Assembly: GCA_020061105.1 (NCBI GenBank)
Contig: JAGUYW010000002.1
Location: 1 to 64,000, forward strand
DNA from: Anaerolineales bacterium
GTDB taxonomy: Bacteria > Chloroflexota > Anaerolineae > Anaerolineales > UBA4823
Direction: 5' to 3'
DNA length: 64,000 nucleotides
Both the position numbers and the translations under genes were made by a program. Each line of letters starts with the position of its first letter. Position 1 is the stretch's first letter. This document shows, in pieces, positions 41,276-51,938 of this stretch. The notes beneath the pieces were generated by a model. The model searched no databases. It was not told the origin of the DNA and worked only from the letters and a program-made list of their open reading frames with translations.

Positions 41276-42658
41276 ATGAAAAAAACACATATCCTGACTG
41301 CATTGCTGGCGCTGGCTCTTTTTTTGACCGCCTGTTCTCTGCTGGCAAACCGCCAAAACGACTCCCCCGCCCCATCTGCTGAAGACGAAGAAACCATCCG
41401 CCCCATCCAACGCTCTTCGGCTGCGCCAGTGCAGTTTTGCCTTGACTCGCAGCCGCCTTTCGTGACGGATCTGGGCGTGAGGCAGGATGAGCGACTGCCC
41501 GAACCTGCCCCGCATGTCGCTTTCCGCGACTCTATTTACGGCGGCTGCCTGGTGCGGGTTACTAACCGCAAGACCGATCGTTCGCCAGGCGACCCTTCCC
41601 GGGGCCTGAAGAACGAATATTCGCGCCTGCAGGCCTTCAACGCTGATGGCAGCCTGATCATGGTATTGGCGACCGAGGCGCACCGTTATGTGTACGATGC
41701 TTCCACCTTAGAACGACTCGGCGAACTTCCGGCTATGAATGACCCGCGCTGGAGCAACCGCGACCCCAACCTGATCTACTACATCGGCGAACTGACCCTG
41801 ATGTCCTACAACCTGGCGACCGGCGAGCAGCGCCTGGTGCACGATTTCGCCCCCGATTTTCCCGGGCAGAACATCGTTGCAGTCTGGACGCGCTGGGAGG
41901 GCAGCCAGTCGCTGGACGACCGCTATTGGGCATTCATGGCTGAAGACCAGGATTGGTTGACAGTTGCTTTCGTGGTTTACGATCTGCAGCAGGATCGAAT
42001 CATCGCCCGGCGCCAGATTTCACCACCCGGCGATGTCGATAGCGTCACCATCAGCCCTTCCGGGGCTTACTTCCTGGCGCAGTTCGAATATTGCGAACAT
42101 GGCTCAATGGGCAGCCTGGAGCAGCCGTGCGGTTTGATGGTGTACGATCAGAGCTTACAGAATGGGCGTGGGCTGCTGCGCAACGTCGGCCATTCCGACC
42201 TGGCTCTGGACGAAAACGGCCGGGAAATCTTCTTCTACCAGGATATCGACACCGATCACGTCGCCATCCTCGACCTGCAAAGCGGGACGATCAGCAACCT
42301 GTTCCCGATCGACTTCACCTTTTGCAACGGCTGCGGAATGCACTTCTCCGGGTTGGGTTACCAGCTACCGGGCTGGGGGCTGATTTCTTATTTCGACGGC
42401 GACGCAGTGACGCACATGTGGATGGACGATCACATCTTTGCTGTGGAACTCAAACCCGGCGGTCGGGTGGTGCGCTTTGCCCAGCACCATTCACTGGTCG
42501 ACCCCAACCAGGAGCACGATTACTGGGCCGAGCCGCACGCCAGCGTCAACCGCGATTTCACCCGCATCCTGTTTACCAGCAATTGGGGACGCTCCGGCAC
42601 GGGCGAGGTAGAGATGTATATGATTGTGCTGCCGGTGAACTGGTTTCAAGCGCCATAG
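41276..42658 (+). CDS. Secreted lipoprotein, probable beta-propeller
   Basis: Lipoprotein of 460 residues: signal peptide (HILTALLALALFLTAC, lipobox LTAC at about residues 17-20), a short acidic linker, then repeated strand patterns of TolB/WD40-like propellers (for example FNADGSLIMVLATEAHRYVY, DVDSVTISPSGAYFLAQFEY and LALDENGREIFFYQD). No catalytic residues are recognised. It probably binds or senses a ligand on the outer face of the membrane. It stands alone; its stop is 16 bp from the convergent pyrophosphatase stop. Confidence 0.75.
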   Translation: MKKTHILTALLALALFLTACSLLANRQNDSPAPSAEDEETIRPIQRSSAAPVQFCLDSQPPFVTDLGVRQDERLPEPAPHVAFRDSIYGGCLVRVTNRKTDRSPGDPSRGLKNEYSRLQAFNADGSLIMVLATEAHRYVYDASTLERLGELPAMNDPRWSNRDPNLIYYIGELTLMSYNLATGEQRLVHDFAPDFPGQNIVAVWTRWEGSQSLDDRYWAFMAEDQDWLTVAFVVYDLQQDRIIARRQISPPGDVDSVTISPSGAYFLAQFEYCEHGSMGSLEQPCGLMVYDQSLQNGRGLLRNVGHSDLALDENGREIFFYQDIDTDHVAILDLQSGTISNLFPIDFTFCNGCGMHFSGLGYQLPGWGLISYFDGDAVTHMWMDDHIFAVELKPGGRVVRFAQHHSLVDPNQEHDYWAEPHASVNRDFTRILFTSNWGRSGTGEVEMYMIVLPVNWFQAP

Positions 42659-42674
42659 GTAGGCGGCGTTGAAT

Positions 42675-44993
42675 TTAGGGTAATAGCAACATCAGCAGCA
42701 ATCCCTGTCCATTGCCAAACGCCACAATCAACCCCGCAAACACCACGGAGACCATGGTCATCAGCTTGATCAGGATGTTGAGCGACGGACCAGCGGTATC
42801 CTTGAAGGGATCGCCGACCGTGTCGCCGACCACCGCCGCCTTGTGAGCGTCGGAGCCTTTGCCGCCGTGCGCCCCGGCTTCGATGTATTTCTTGGCGTTA
42901 TCCCAGGCCCCGCCGGCGTTGGACATCATGATCGCCAGCGATAACCCGGCAGACAGGCCGCCCACCAGCAAGCCTAACACCCCCGCCACACCAAACACCA
43001 CCCCGATCAACACCGGCACCAAAATCGCTACCGCCGCCGGGCCGGTCATTTCGCGCTGCGCCCCGGCGGTGCTAATATCCACGCAGCGGGCGTAATCTGG
43101 CTTGGCTGTGCCTTCCAGGATGCCCGGAATCTCGCGGAACTGACGGCGCACTTCTTCCACCATCCCGCTGGCTGCCCGCCCCACCGCGCTCATCGTCATG
43201 GCCGAGAAGTAGAAAGCCGTAGCCACGCCAGTAAAGACGCCCACCAGCAAAGCTGGGTTGAGCAGGTTGGCGTTGTAGTAATCCATAAAATTGTTGACAT
43301 TCATCTCGGTCACTTTGATCCACACGCCGTCCACCAGCAGTTCTTCGATGCCGCGCAGTTCGTGCAGCACCAGGCGAATTTCTTCCAGGTAAGCCGCCAG
43401 CAGCGCCATGGCGGTCAGGGCTGCTGAACCGATGGCAAAACCTTTGCCAATCGCCGCTGTGGTGTTGCCCACTGCATCCAACTGATCGGTGCGGTGGCGC
43501 ACAATCGGGTCGAGCTTGGACATTTCAGCGTTGCCGCCAGCGTTATCGGCGATCGGGCCATAAGCGTCAGTCGCCAGGGTGAAACCGAGCGTCGAGAGCA
43601 TGCTGACCGCCGCCAGGCCGACCCCGTACAGTCCCATCAAAATGTTGGTTGCCCCACCTGCCGCGTAAAAACTGACCACAATGCCAACCACCACTGCTGC
43701 CACGGGTAGACCGCCCGAGCGCATGCCCACCGCCAGCCCTTCGATCAGGGCGGTGGCGGCGCTGGTATTGGCCTGGTCGGCGATATAGCGGGTAGGCGTG
43801 AAAGCGTGCGAGGTGTAATATTCGGTCAGTTTACCGACCGCAATGCCCACCGCCAGGCCGCTGAGCACCACGAACCACAGCGACAGCCAGTTGGGCATGC
43901 CGAGCAGCATGAGAGCGGGCAACGAAACCACAGCAATGCCCAGCGAACTGAAATACAGGCCGCGGCTGAGGGCGCCGATCAATTCAGCCTGGCTGGCGTC
44001 CTCGCGGGCGCGCACCACATACAGCGCCAGGATCGAAAGCACGATACCGAGCGCCGCCAGTACAATCGGGGCAGAGATATAAATCATGCCCATTTCGAGG
44101 GGCGTTTTATCTCCCAGCAGTTCGGCGGCCTTGAAACCCACCGCCGCCACGCCCAGGGCGGAAGTCGCCAGGATTGACCCGGCGTAAGATTCATACAGGT
44201 CAGCGCCCATGCCCGCCACATCGCCGACGTTATCGCCCACGTTATCGGCGATCGTGGCCGGGTTGCGCGGGTCGTCTTCAGGGATATTGGCTTCCACTTT
44301 GCCGACCAGGTCGGCGCCGATATCGGCAGCCTTGGTGTAGATGCCGCCGCCTACCCGGGCAAACAGCGCCTGGGTCGAAGCGCCCATACCGAAGCTGAGC
44401 ATGATGGCGGTGATCTGCGGCAGCGGGTTGGCTGCCACGCTGATGAAGTTGTCGGGAAAAATGATCGGGAAGAGGTTATAGAGCAGCAGGAACCACACCG
44501 TGATATCCAGCAAAGCAAAGCCGACCACCACCATCCCCATCACCGCCCCACCGCGCAGCGCCACCTGTAAAGCGCTGTTCAGGCTCTTCGTGGCAGCAAA
44601 GGTGGTGCGCGCTGAAGCATTGGTAGCGGCCTTCATGCCGATGAAGCCGCACAAACCGGAGAACAACCCGCCGGTCAGGAAAGCATACGGCACAATCGGG
44701 TTTTGCAATTTGAAAAATGATAAAACCAGGAACAGGATGAACAAAGCGGCAAAGACCAAAATCACCACTTTGTACTGCCGCTTGAGATACGCCATGGCGC
44801 CCTCCCGCACCGCCTGGGCGATCTCCTGCATGCGCTCGTTGCCTTCGCTCAGCTTCATCAGCTGACGGTAAAAATACCAGGCAAAAAAGAGCGCAATGAT
44901 GGCAGTAATCGGACCCAGCCACCATAACAGCGGCAGCCCCGGTCTCTCCACGCCCAAACTGGACTCAAGCGGGAACAACAACACTTCGAGCAT
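42675..44993 (-). CDS. hppA: Membrane-bound ion-pumping pyrophosphatase, K+-dependent type
   Basis: Integral membrane enzyme of 772 residues with about 16 helices that hydrolyses pyrophosphate and pumps H+ or Na+. The catalytic signature spans [20 protein letters not shown] and continues through [19 protein letters not shown]. The second metal/PPi region is [17 protein letters not shown], and the third [20 protein letters not shown] followed by [33 protein letters not shown] has Ala where K+-independent enzymes have Lys, which points to K+ dependence and fits Na+- or dual-pumping relatives. GAGGAGAG precedes the ATG at 44993. Confidence 0.93.
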   Translation of the reverse strand: MLEVLLFPLESSLGVERPGLPLLWWLGPITAIIALFFAWYFYRQLMKLSEGNERMQEIAQAVREGAMAYLKRQYKVVILVFAALFILFLVLSFFKLQNPIVPYAFLTGGLFSGLCGFIGMKAATNASARTTFAATKSLNSALQVALRGGAVMGMVVVGFALLDITVWFLLLYNLFPIIFPDNFISVAANPLPQITAIMLSFGMGASTQALFARVGGGIYTKAADIGADLVGKVEANIPEDDPRNPATIADNVGDNVGDVAGMGADLYESYAGSILATSALGVAAVGFKAAELLGDKTPLEMGMIYISAPIVLAALGIVLSILALYVVRAREDASQAELIGALSRGLYFSSLGIAVVSLPALMLLGMPNWLSLWFVVLSGLAVGIAVGKLTEYYTSHAFTPTRYIADQANTSAATALIEGLAVGMRSGGLPVAAVVVGIVVSFYAAGGATNILMGLYGVGLAAVSMLSTLGFTLATDAYGPIADNAGGNAEMSKLDPIVRHRTDQLDAVGNTTAAIGKGFAIGSAALTAMALLAAYLEEIRLVLHELRGIEELLVDGVWIKVTEMNVNNFMDYYNANLLNPALLVGVFTGVATAFYFSAMTMSAVGRAASGMVEEVRRQFREIPGILEGTAKPDYARCVDISTAGAQREMTGPAAVAILVPVLIGVVFGVAGVLGLLVGGLSAGLSLAIMMSNAGGAWDNAKKYIEAGAHGGKGSDAHKAAVVGDTVGDPFKDTAGPSLNILIKLMTMVSVVFAGLIVAFGNGQGLLLMLLLP

Positions 44994-45259
44994 TACTCTC
45001 CTCCTCAATGGAAAAAGCGAATAGTGTGCAAAGGATTTTCGCCCACGTCATGCGCGCCAAAATGGCGCCAACCCTTTGCAACGCCGGTGTGAACCCGTAT
45101 TTTACGGGCGCTTGCCGTTTGCGTCAAGCGTAACAAACGAAAATCGGCGATCTATTCACCTGGGATTAAGCATAGGCCCACGGAAAGCTATTCATGATCC
45201 TGATTCGGCGGTATAATAATTTTGTAATACGTTTTTTTACGATCAAGAAAGGTAAAACG

Positions 45260-45475
45260 ATGGACACTTCCGTGATCTCTTCCAAATATCAGGTCGTTAT
45301 CCCGCGAAAAATCCGCGAGAAATTCAACATAAAACCTGGACAAAGAGTTCTTTTCATCCCCTACCAGAAAAGCTTGCGCCTGGTTATCGTTCCCAGCATC
45401 GATGAGGCTTATGGAATGTTAACTGGGATGAATACAGAAAATTTGCGCGAAGAAGTGGATGAAGAGCGATGTTAA
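45260..45475 (+). CDS. AbrB/MazE-like antitoxin
   Basis: Swapped-hairpin DNA-binding protein of 71 residues: VISSKYQVVIPRKIREKFNI, then KPGQRVLFI, then an acidic C-terminal tail (LREEVDEERC) that should bind the toxin. It overlaps the PIN-domain gene by 7 bp. AAGAAAGG lies upstream of the ATG, and a TATAAT at 45212 is a candidate -10. Confidence 0.88.
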   Translation: MDTSVISSKYQVVIPRKIREKFNIKPGQRVLFIPYQKSLRLVIVPSIDEAYGMLTGMNTENLREEVDEERC

Positions 45476-45843
45476 ACTTAATTGACTCTTCTGGTTGGGT
45501 AGAGTATTTAACCAAAGGAAAAAACGGTCCAGTTTATTTTCCAATCATCCAGGATACAGCCAATTTAATCGTCCCAACAATCGTCATCTATGAAGTCTTC
45601 AAACGGGTGGCATCTCAATTTGGAATAGAAACTGCTCTTGAAGCAACAGGAGTGCTTTCTTCTGGAAAGGAAGCCGTAATCGATCGTACAATAGCCATCG
45701 ACGCAGCCAAAATATCTCTTGATTTCAAGCTGGCAATGGCAGACAGCCTGATCCTGGCAACTGCCCAAGCATATGATGCGATATTATGGACTCAGGATGC
45801 ACACTTCAAAGATTTTCCAGGCGTGCGTTACTTTGAGAAATGA
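45469..45843 (+). CDS. PIN-domain toxin (VapC-like)
   Basis: Ribonuclease of 124 residues of the PIN family. Metal-binding acidic residues are visible in LIDSSGWVEYL (Asp6), VIYEVFKRV (Glu, about 42), MADSLILATAQAYDA (Asp, about 91) and WTQDAHFKDF (Asp, about 109). With the AbrB-like protein encoded immediately upstream (7-bp overlap) it forms a type II toxin-antitoxin pair that should cleave RNA when unbound. The local A+T content is higher than that of neighbouring genes, which suggests acquisition by transfer. Confidence 0.9.
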   Translation: MLNLIDSSGWVEYLTKGKNGPVYFPIIQDTANLIVPTIVIYEVFKRVASQFGIETALEATGVLSSGKEAVIDRTIAIDAAKISLDFKLAMADSLILATAQAYDAILWTQDAHFKDFPGVRYFEK

Positions 45844-45875
45844 TCGGTTACAAAAAATTAAGGTAAAAAACCAAC

Positions 45876-46694
45876 ATGAACGACGACCTGAGCGATATCG
45901 TTGACTTTTACAACAGCGAACTCGAGCACGAACACACCCGCCTGGAACGCCACCAGCTTGAGTATGAACTGACCTGGCGCTACCTGGAGCGCTACCTGCC
46001 CGAGCGCGGTTCGATCCTGGAGATCGGCGCTGCGACGGGAGTCTACACCGTGGAACTGGCCCGGCGCGGCTACCAGGTTACGGCGGTGGATATGACCGAA
46101 AAATTATTGCAGCGCTGCCGGGAAAACCTGTCCGCCCACGGCATGCAAAACCAGGCGCGCCTGGTCATTGCAGATGTTCGACAATTGGATCAGTTTGTAG
46201 CGGACGAATATGACGCAGCCTTACTGATGGGGCCGCTCTATCACCTGGTGCTGGAAGTCGATCGCAAAACCGCGCTGGGACAGGTGTACGAACGCCTGCG
46301 CCCCGGCGGGCTGATCTTCAGCGCATTCATCAGCCGTTACGGCATCCTGGGCGACCTGATGAAGAAAATGCCGGAATGGATCGAAAACCAGGCCGAAGTG
46401 TGGTCGGTGCTGGAACTGGGCAGAGATCCTGAGAACCCCCGCAAAGGCGCCTTCCGGGGCTATTTCGCCGACCCGGCTGAGGTCGCCCCGCTGCATGAAA
46501 GCGCCGGTTTCGAGACGCTCGTGCTGGCGGCGGTCGAACCCGCCATTTCGGCCGACGACGAAAGCTACAACCAGCTTTACGGCGCGCGCCGCCGCCTGTG
46601 GCTCGACCTGCTCTACAAAATCAGCGCCCAACCTTCCTCGCTGGGCGCCTCCAGGCATTTGTTATATATCGGGAAAAAACCAATCACAGGATAA
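45876..46694 (+). CDS. Class I SAM-dependent methyltransferase
   Basis: Soluble methyltransferase of 272 residues. SAM-binding motif I is SILEIGAATGVYTVELARRG, followed by VTAVDMTEKLL (acidic residue that binds the ribose), VIADVRQLDQF and DAALLMGPLYHL (motif IV). The substrate cannot be deduced; UbiE/BioC-like small-molecule methyltransferases are the nearest type. It follows the toxin-antitoxin pair by 32 bp but probably belongs to a separate unit. Confidence 0.85.
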   Translation: MNDDLSDIVDFYNSELEHEHTRLERHQLEYELTWRYLERYLPERGSILEIGAATGVYTVELARRGYQVTAVDMTEKLLQRCRENLSAHGMQNQARLVIADVRQLDQFVADEYDAALLMGPLYHLVLEVDRKTALGQVYERLRPGGLIFSAFISRYGILGDLMKKMPEWIENQAEVWSVLELGRDPENPRKGAFRGYFADPAEVAPLHESAGFETLVLAAVEPAISADDESYNQLYGARRRLWLDLLYKISAQPSSLGASRHLLYIGKKPITG

Positions 46695-46836
46695 ACAGGA
46701 TGAAGGGGATATTTAGGATTTTATTAAAATCCTGTTTATCCCTGAAATCCTATCCATCCTGTTATGGTTTTCTTTATTGGTTCCGCGCTTATTAAATCCT
46801 GTGTATCCAACTCATCCTATCCATCCTGTAAAGGTT
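46683..46836. repeat. ATCCTG-rich dispersed repeats, two direct copies and one inverted
   Basis: Two direct copies (46727-46770 and 46794-46836) share AAATCCTGT(T/G)TATCC, then ATCCTATCCATCCTGT and an A/T-rich GGTTT end. A third, inverted partial copy (CAGGATAAACAGGATGAAGG, 46687-46706) precedes them. A 9-bp hairpin (AGGATTTTA-T-TAAAATCCT, 46715-46733) bridges the inverted and first direct copies. The unit is a mobile-looking intergenic repeat; ATCCTG-type repeats recur in many bacterial genomes. It may also terminate the methyltransferase transcript. Confidence 0.65.
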
Positions 46837-46838
46837 TT

Positions 46839-47864
46839 TTAATTGACTCCACGCTGGCGCGGGTCGAAGGCGTCGCGCAAGCCGTCTCCCAGGAAGTTGA
46901 AGGCAAACATGGTGATCGCCAGGGCCAGGGCCGGGAAGATGACCTGGTTCGGGTAGGTGCGCAGCACCGTCGCCCCGTCGGCTATCATCGAACCCCAGGA
47001 GGGCGTGGGCGGGTTGACCCCCAGCCCGATGAAGGAAAGGAAAGCCTCCAGCGTGATGTAACTCGGAATGGCCAGTGTCTCAGCCACCACCAGCGGGCCG
47101 AGGATATTGGGCAAGATATGGCGGAACATGATGCGGGCCGGGCTGGCGCCGATGGTCTGCGCCGCTTCGACGAACTCCTTCTGCCGTACCGAAAGCACCT
47201 GCCCGCGCGCCAGGCGCGCCATCGTCTCCCAGGCTGTCAGGCCGATGCCAATAAAGATGAACAGCATCCCACCCATGCGGGCGTCCATCTGCGCCAGGGA
47301 GTACGCCAGGGTGCCCGGTTCGAGCTTGGCAAAAGAGAAACGAAAGAAAGTCAGCAGCAAGATCACGAATAACAACGTTGGGAAGGCATACAGCACATCC
47401 ACAATGCGCATCATCAGGTTGTCGACCCACCCGCCGAAGTAACCGGAGATGCTGCCGTATACCACGCCAATGATCAGGCTGATCAGTGGGCCGATCAGCG
47501 CCACCGTCAGCGAGATGCGCGCCCCATAGACGATGCGGCTGAACAGGTCACGCCCGACATAATCCGCCCCCAACGGGTAAAGACTGGTTTCTTTGACATA
47601 ACCCTTCATCACCGGGAAGATCGCCAACACCCAGCCCGGGGATTTGTTTTGATCGGTCAGGGTCTGCTGGTCGTATGGATAGGGGGCGATCAGCGGCGCA
47701 AAAGCAGCCATCAGGTATAGGACCAGGATGATGACCCCACCCATCACCGCCGCCCGGTTGCGCAGCAAGCGCTTGAAGGCGTCAGCCGTCAGGCTCTCGC
47801 CTTTGTGGTTCTTTTTCTCTGCCAGCGAGAGCACGCCCGTTTTACTTAAAGTTGTGGCAGCCAT
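46839..47864 (-). CDS. Oligopeptide ABC transporter permease (DppC/OppC type)
   Basis: Inner-membrane permease of 341 residues with the OppC_N segment at the start (FKRLLRNRAAVMGGVIILVL) and six helices. The ABC-coupling loop is EFVEAAQTIGASPARIMFRH followed by ILPNILGPL, and the C-terminus ends FNFLGDGLRDAFDPRQRG. It forms the channel together with the upstream-encoded OppB-type protein. It is the last gene of the operon. Confidence 0.92.
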   Translation of the reverse strand: MAATTLSKTGVLSLAEKKNHKGESLTADAFKRLLRNRAAVMGGVIILVLYLMAAFAPLIAPYPYDQQTLTDQNKSPGWVLAIFPVMKGYVKETSLYPLGADYVGRDLFSRIVYGARISLTVALIGPLISLIIGVVYGSISGYFGGWVDNLMMRIVDVLYAFPTLLFVILLLTFFRFSFAKLEPGTLAYSLAQMDARMGGMLFIFIGIGLTAWETMARLARGQVLSVRQKEFVEAAQTIGASPARIMFRHILPNILGPLVVAETLAIPSYITLEAFLSFIGLGVNPPTPSWGSMIADGATVLRTYPNQVIFPALALAITMFAFNFLGDGLRDAFDPRQRGVN

Positions 47865-47882
47865 GCTTTACTCCTTTCACGC

Positions 47883-48938
47883 TCATTCGTAACTGATGCG
47901 CGGATCCAGAAATCCGTAGAAAATATCCACCAGCAGGTTGGCGAGCACCAGCACCACTGCATACAGCAAGATGGTGCCCATAATCACCGGATAGTCGCGG
48001 TTGGTAATACTGGTGACGAAATAGCGCCCCATGCCGGGGATGCCAAAGGTCTGTTCGGTCACAAACGTGCCGGTCACCAGGGCGGCAAACATCGGCCCCA
48101 GGATGGTAACCACCGGCACGAGCGAGTTCTTCAGCGCGTGGCGCAGCAGGATGACTTGCTCGCGCACGCCTTTGGCGCGGGCGGTGCGGATATAATCCTC
48201 GCGGATCACCTGCAGCAGGCTGGCGCGCGTCAGGCGGGCGATAATGGCCGAACTGCCCAGACCGAGCGCGAAAGCCGGCATGATGGCGTACTTGAAGAAG
48301 TCCCAACTCATCTGCCGGGGCAAGAAGAAGTACACGTAGGGCGGTTTCGCGCCCCAACCGCTGGCCGGCAGCCACCTCAGCGTCACCGCGAAGATCCAGA
48401 TCAAAATCGGCCCCAGCACAATGACCGGCACTGAGACGCCAAAGATCGCCACGCTCATCCCCAGGTAATCCAGGATGCTGTTCTGCTTGAGCGCCGCCAG
48501 GATGCCCAGCGGCAGCCCGATCAGGAGCGCCACGCATAACGCCATGAGACCCAATTGGATCGAGATCGGCAGCTGGTCGCGAAAGATTTCATTCACAGTG
48601 CGGCTGCGGGCGGCGTAGGACGGGCCGAAGTTCATCCAGCGCAGCCACAACGAACCCATTTTTACATTGATCAGGAAATCATCTTGCAGCGAGTTGCTGG
48701 GCGCCTGGGTGGTCAGGCGCGGAACCATGACATCGTACAGGTAGCGTACATATTGAACCGGCAGTGGATCGTCCAGGTGGTAATACTTCTCCAGGTTTTG
48801 GATCACCGTAGCCGGGAGCGCCTTTTCCCGGGTAAATGGACCGCCCGGGATGGTGTGCATCAACCCGAAGGTGATAGCCGAGACAGTCAGGACAACAGCG
48901 ATCATATAAATCAAACGGCGGGTGATATAACGAGCCAT
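47883..48938 (-). CDS. Oligopeptide ABC transporter permease (DppB/OppB type)
   Basis: Permease of 351 residues. N-terminal helix MARYITRRLIYMIAVVLTVS with the TIPGGPF motif, the coupling loop EDYIRTARAKGVREQVILLR followed by HALKNSLVP, and the C-terminal LLVDIFYGFLDPRISYE. It has a large periplasmic loop between helices 1 and 2 (about residues 30-110), typical of OppB. It lies 18 bp before the OppC-type gene. Confidence 0.93.
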   Translation of the reverse strand: MARYITRRLIYMIAVVLTVSAITFGLMHTIPGGPFTREKALPATVIQNLEKYYHLDDPLPVQYVRYLYDVMVPRLTTQAPSNSLQDDFLINVKMGSLWLRWMNFGPSYAARSRTVNEIFRDQLPISIQLGLMALCVALLIGLPLGILAALKQNSILDYLGMSVAIFGVSVPVIVLGPILIWIFAVTLRWLPASGWGAKPPYVYFFLPRQMSWDFFKYAIMPAFALGLGSSAIIARLTRASLLQVIREDYIRTARAKGVREQVILLRHALKNSLVPVVTILGPMFAALVTGTFVTEQTFGIPGMGRYFVTSITNRDYPVIMGTILLYAVVLVLANLLVDIFYGFLDPRISYE

Positions 48939-49024
48939 AGCGCGCCTCCTTCGTTTCGTTCAGGGCATTCCTGCCCCGGCCAGGCCAGCACCGGGACAGG
49001 AATGGGTCAATGATCAGTCGACTT

Positions 49025-50851
49025 CTAGCGAATGTACCACTTCTCAACGTGCTCATGCCCGGTGTTGGAGTACGTGCGTACCACGTGCGGGCGGGTGCAG
49101 TTGGTGCGGGTGAACCAGTAGAGCGGGATGATGACTGCCTCATCCCATACCAGCAGTTGCTCGATCTGGGCGTATAACTCGATGCGCTTCTGGGGGTCCA
49201 TTTCTTGGGCAGCCAAGACCGTCAGTTCTTCGAACTTTTCGTTGTACCAGTTTACGCCGCCAAAGACATTGCCAGTATCATCCAGCGGGTTGTTGTTGCC
49301 GCCGGCAGCGAAGTTCTCGCGGGCGAAGTTGTTGGCGTCCGGGTAGTCCTGGCCCCAGGTCAGGCGGAACATTTGCGGGGTGTCGAGGCTCTTGATGTAC
49401 GGCAGGTAAGCTTTCCAGTCCATCGATTGCAGCTTGACTTCCAGGCCTAACACATCCTTCCACATTTGCTGGATGGCTTCCAGGATCCTCTGGTGTTGAG
49501 TAGAGGTGTTGTAGTACAGCGTGATATCAACCTCTGCCCGCGTCAGACCTTTCTCTTTCAGGTATTCTTCCAAAACCTGGCGCGCCAGGTCGGGGTTGTA
49601 TTTCACTCCCAGGTCTGGGTAATCTTTCAACAGCGGGCAAGCCACCAGCCCGGGGCGGCAGAACCACTGGGCGGGTTCCTGGTTTTGCTTGGTGACGTTA
49701 TCGATCAGGCTCTGACGATCGACCGCCATGGAAAGCGCCCTGCGTACGCGCACATCATCCACAAACTTGGCCTTGGTGTTGAAGCCCAGGAAGTAGGTGC
49801 CCAGGTCCGGTTGGTTGGTCAGTTCCTGTGAGAGCACCGGGTCGGCTTTGATGCGATCCATATCGGTCACGGGCACGCGCAGCGCCACATCCATGTTGCC
49901 AGATTCGTATTCTGCGAAAGCCACAGCGTCATCCAACATCATCCAGACCACTTCGTCGATCTGCGGCTGGGGCACAGACTCGCTGCCAGGCCAGTAGGGA
50001 TTCTTGATGATCGTGACATAAGAGTCGTGAATCCATTCTTTCATCGTGTAAGGGCCGTAGCTCTGGAAAAGTCCGGTTTCGGTCCAGCGCTCGCCGCGCC
50101 CTTCGGTACAATCATCGCCTTCGATGATCCACTGCGGCTGGGCATTGGCAATCCACAAGCCGGCGATATTGGGATTGTAAGCCACTGGATACAGGAATTT
50201 CATCTCAAAGGTCCACTCATCCAGGGCTTTGACAGCCACTGTGCTCGGATCTTCGGTCTCACCCGAGTTGAACGCCAAGGCGCCTTCAATGGCATTATCG
50301 AGCACGAAGGCGTAGGGCGAGGCTGTTGCTGGGGTTAAGGTGCGCAGCACGCCGTATTCAAAATCGTAAGCTGTCACCATGCGATCGGCGCCCTCGCAGT
50401 TTTGCACCTTGACCACCTGGCCTGAGACGGCGTCGAATTTTACCCACGGCACGTCCTGGCGCAGATGGAAGGTGTAAACCAGGCCGTCTGCACTGATGTC
50501 CCAGCTTTCGGCCATACCGGGTTCGACCTTGATGGTCTCCTCGTTCAAGCGCGTCAGCCCGACAAAAGTCTCTTCCAAGATCTGGATTGAGCTGGTATCT
50601 TCCGCCAGGCCAGGATCCAGGGTGGGCACATCGCCCGGCCCCAGGCTGAGGGTGATGGACTTGACGGGTTGATCTTGCGGTTCGGGCGTGGCGATCACTT
50701 CGACCACGCGCGTCTCGATGACGGTCTTGCCTTCTTTCTCGACCACCTGGGTTACGACGATGGTCTGAGGTTCGACCGTCTGGGCGCAAGCTGAGAGCAG
50801 CATGCTCGCCAGGATCAACAGGCTAATCAGGGTGGAAATTTTACTTTTCAT
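49025..50851 (-). CDS. Peptide/solute-binding lipoprotein (SBP family 5)
   Basis: Extracytoplasmic binding protein of 608 residues. It has a lipobox ASMLLSAC (Cys at about residue 21), a short linker, then the family-5 fold: [59 protein letters not shown], and the C-terminal [20 protein letters not shown]. It delivers oligopeptides or similar solutes to the permease encoded downstream. Ligand unknown. Confidence 0.92.
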   Translation of the reverse strand: MKSKISTLISLLILASMLLSACAQTVEPQTIVVTQVVEKEGKTVIETRVVEVIATPEPQDQPVKSITLSLGPGDVPTLDPGLAEDTSSIQILEETFVGLTRLNEETIKVEPGMAESWDISADGLVYTFHLRQDVPWVKFDAVSGQVVKVQNCEGADRMVTAYDFEYGVLRTLTPATASPYAFVLDNAIEGALAFNSGETEDPSTVAVKALDEWTFEMKFLYPVAYNPNIAGLWIANAQPQWIIEGDDCTEGRGERWTETGLFQSYGPYTMKEWIHDSYVTIIKNPYWPGSESVPQPQIDEVVWMMLDDAVAFAEYESGNMDVALRVPVTDMDRIKADPVLSQELTNQPDLGTYFLGFNTKAKFVDDVRVRRALSMAVDRQSLIDNVTKQNQEPAQWFCRPGLVACPLLKDYPDLGVKYNPDLARQVLEEYLKEKGLTRAEVDITLYYNTSTQHQRILEAIQQMWKDVLGLEVKLQSMDWKAYLPYIKSLDTPQMFRLTWGQDYPDANNFARENFAAGGNNNPLDDTGNVFGGVNWYNEKFEELTVLAAQEMDPQKRIELYAQIEQLLVWDEAVIIPLYWFTRTNCTRPHVVRTYSNTGHEHVEKWYIR

Positions 50852-50954
50852 TTGTAGCTCCTTCTTTGTAAGTGAATTTTGGATAGATCATTTTTGAAAG
50901 TGGTTGGTTGCTGTGGATTAAGTTCATCTATAGGGCTTCCTCCAATGGATTTTT

Positions 50955-51938
50955 TCAAACCAGATGACAGGCTACCTGGTGGCCTGAGCCAACATCGCGC
51001 ATTTCTGGCCGGCAAGCCTTGCAAATATCTTGCGCCAGAGGGCAGCGCGTGCGGAACCGGCAGCCTTCCGGCGGGTTGACCGGCGACGGCACATCCCCTT
51101 CCAGGATCATGCAGCGGCGCTGGCGTTCAGCCTTCGGGTCGGGGATCGGCACGGCTGAGAGCAGCGCCTGGGTGTAGGGGTGCAGCGGGTAGTGGTACAG
51201 TTCATCGCGCTCGGAAAGCTCGACGATCCCGCCCAGGTACATCACCGCAATGCGATTGCTGATATGCCGCACCATCGAGAGATCGTGGGCAATGAAAATA
51301 TAGGCCAGGTTGAACTCGGCCTGCAAATCCTCCAGCAAATTGACAATCTGCGCCTGGATCGAGACATCCAAGGCCGAAATCGGCTCGTCGCAAATCACCA
51401 GCGAAGGCTGCAAGGCCAGGGCGCGGGCGACGCCGATGCGCTGGCGCTGGCCGCCCGAAAATTCATGCGGGTAGCGTCCGGCAAAAGCCGGGTTCAGCCC
51501 CACCAGATTGAGCAGGTTTTCGACCCACTCTTGCAGTTCCTTGCCGCTCGCCACTTTGAAAATCACCAGCGGCTCGGAGATGGTCTCGCCCACTGTAAGG
51601 CGCGGATTCAGGCTGGCGTAAGGATCCTGGAAGATCATCTGCATTTTGCGGCGCATCTTGCGCAGCGTTTTGGCATCCAGGGTGGTCAGATCCTGGCCTT
51701 CAAAGTACACGTGCCCGGAGGTCGGGCGCTGGAGTTGCAAGATGGCGCGCCCGGTGGTGGATTTTCCGCAGCCGCTTTCGCCCACCAAACCGAGCGTCTC
51801 GCCACGCCGGATATCGAAACTGACGCCATCCACGGCATGCACGGCGCCCACCTGCTTTTGCACCAGGATACCGCGCCGGATAGGGAAGTGTTTCACCAGG
51901 TTTTCGACCTGCAGCAGGTCTGAATTTCCGCTTTTCAT
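50955..51938 (-). CDS. Oligopeptide ABC transporter ATPase (OppF/DppF type)
   Basis: ATPase of 327 residues: Walker [13 protein letters not shown], signature [15 protein letters not shown], Walker [13 protein letters not shown]. The C-terminal oligo_HPY extension has clustered cysteines ([19 protein letters not shown]), which in related DppD/OppD proteins hold an iron-sulfur cluster. Its ATG overlaps the stop of the OppD-type gene by 4 bp, so translation is coupled. Confidence 0.93.
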   Translation of the reverse strand: MKSGNSDLLQVENLVKHFPIRRGILVQKQVGAVHAVDGVSFDIRRGETLGLVGESGCGKSTTGRAILQLQRPTSGHVYFEGQDLTTLDAKTLRKMRRKMQMIFQDPYASLNPRLTVGETISEPLVIFKVASGKELQEWVENLLNLVGLNPAFAGRYPHEFSGGQRQRIGVARALALQPSLVICDEPISALDVSIQAQIVNLLEDLQAEFNLAYIFIAHDLSMVRHISNRIAVMYLGGIVELSERDELYHYPLHPYTQALLSAVPIPDPKAERQRRCMILEGDVPSPVNPPEGCRFRTRCPLAQDICKACRPEMRDVGSGHQVACHLV

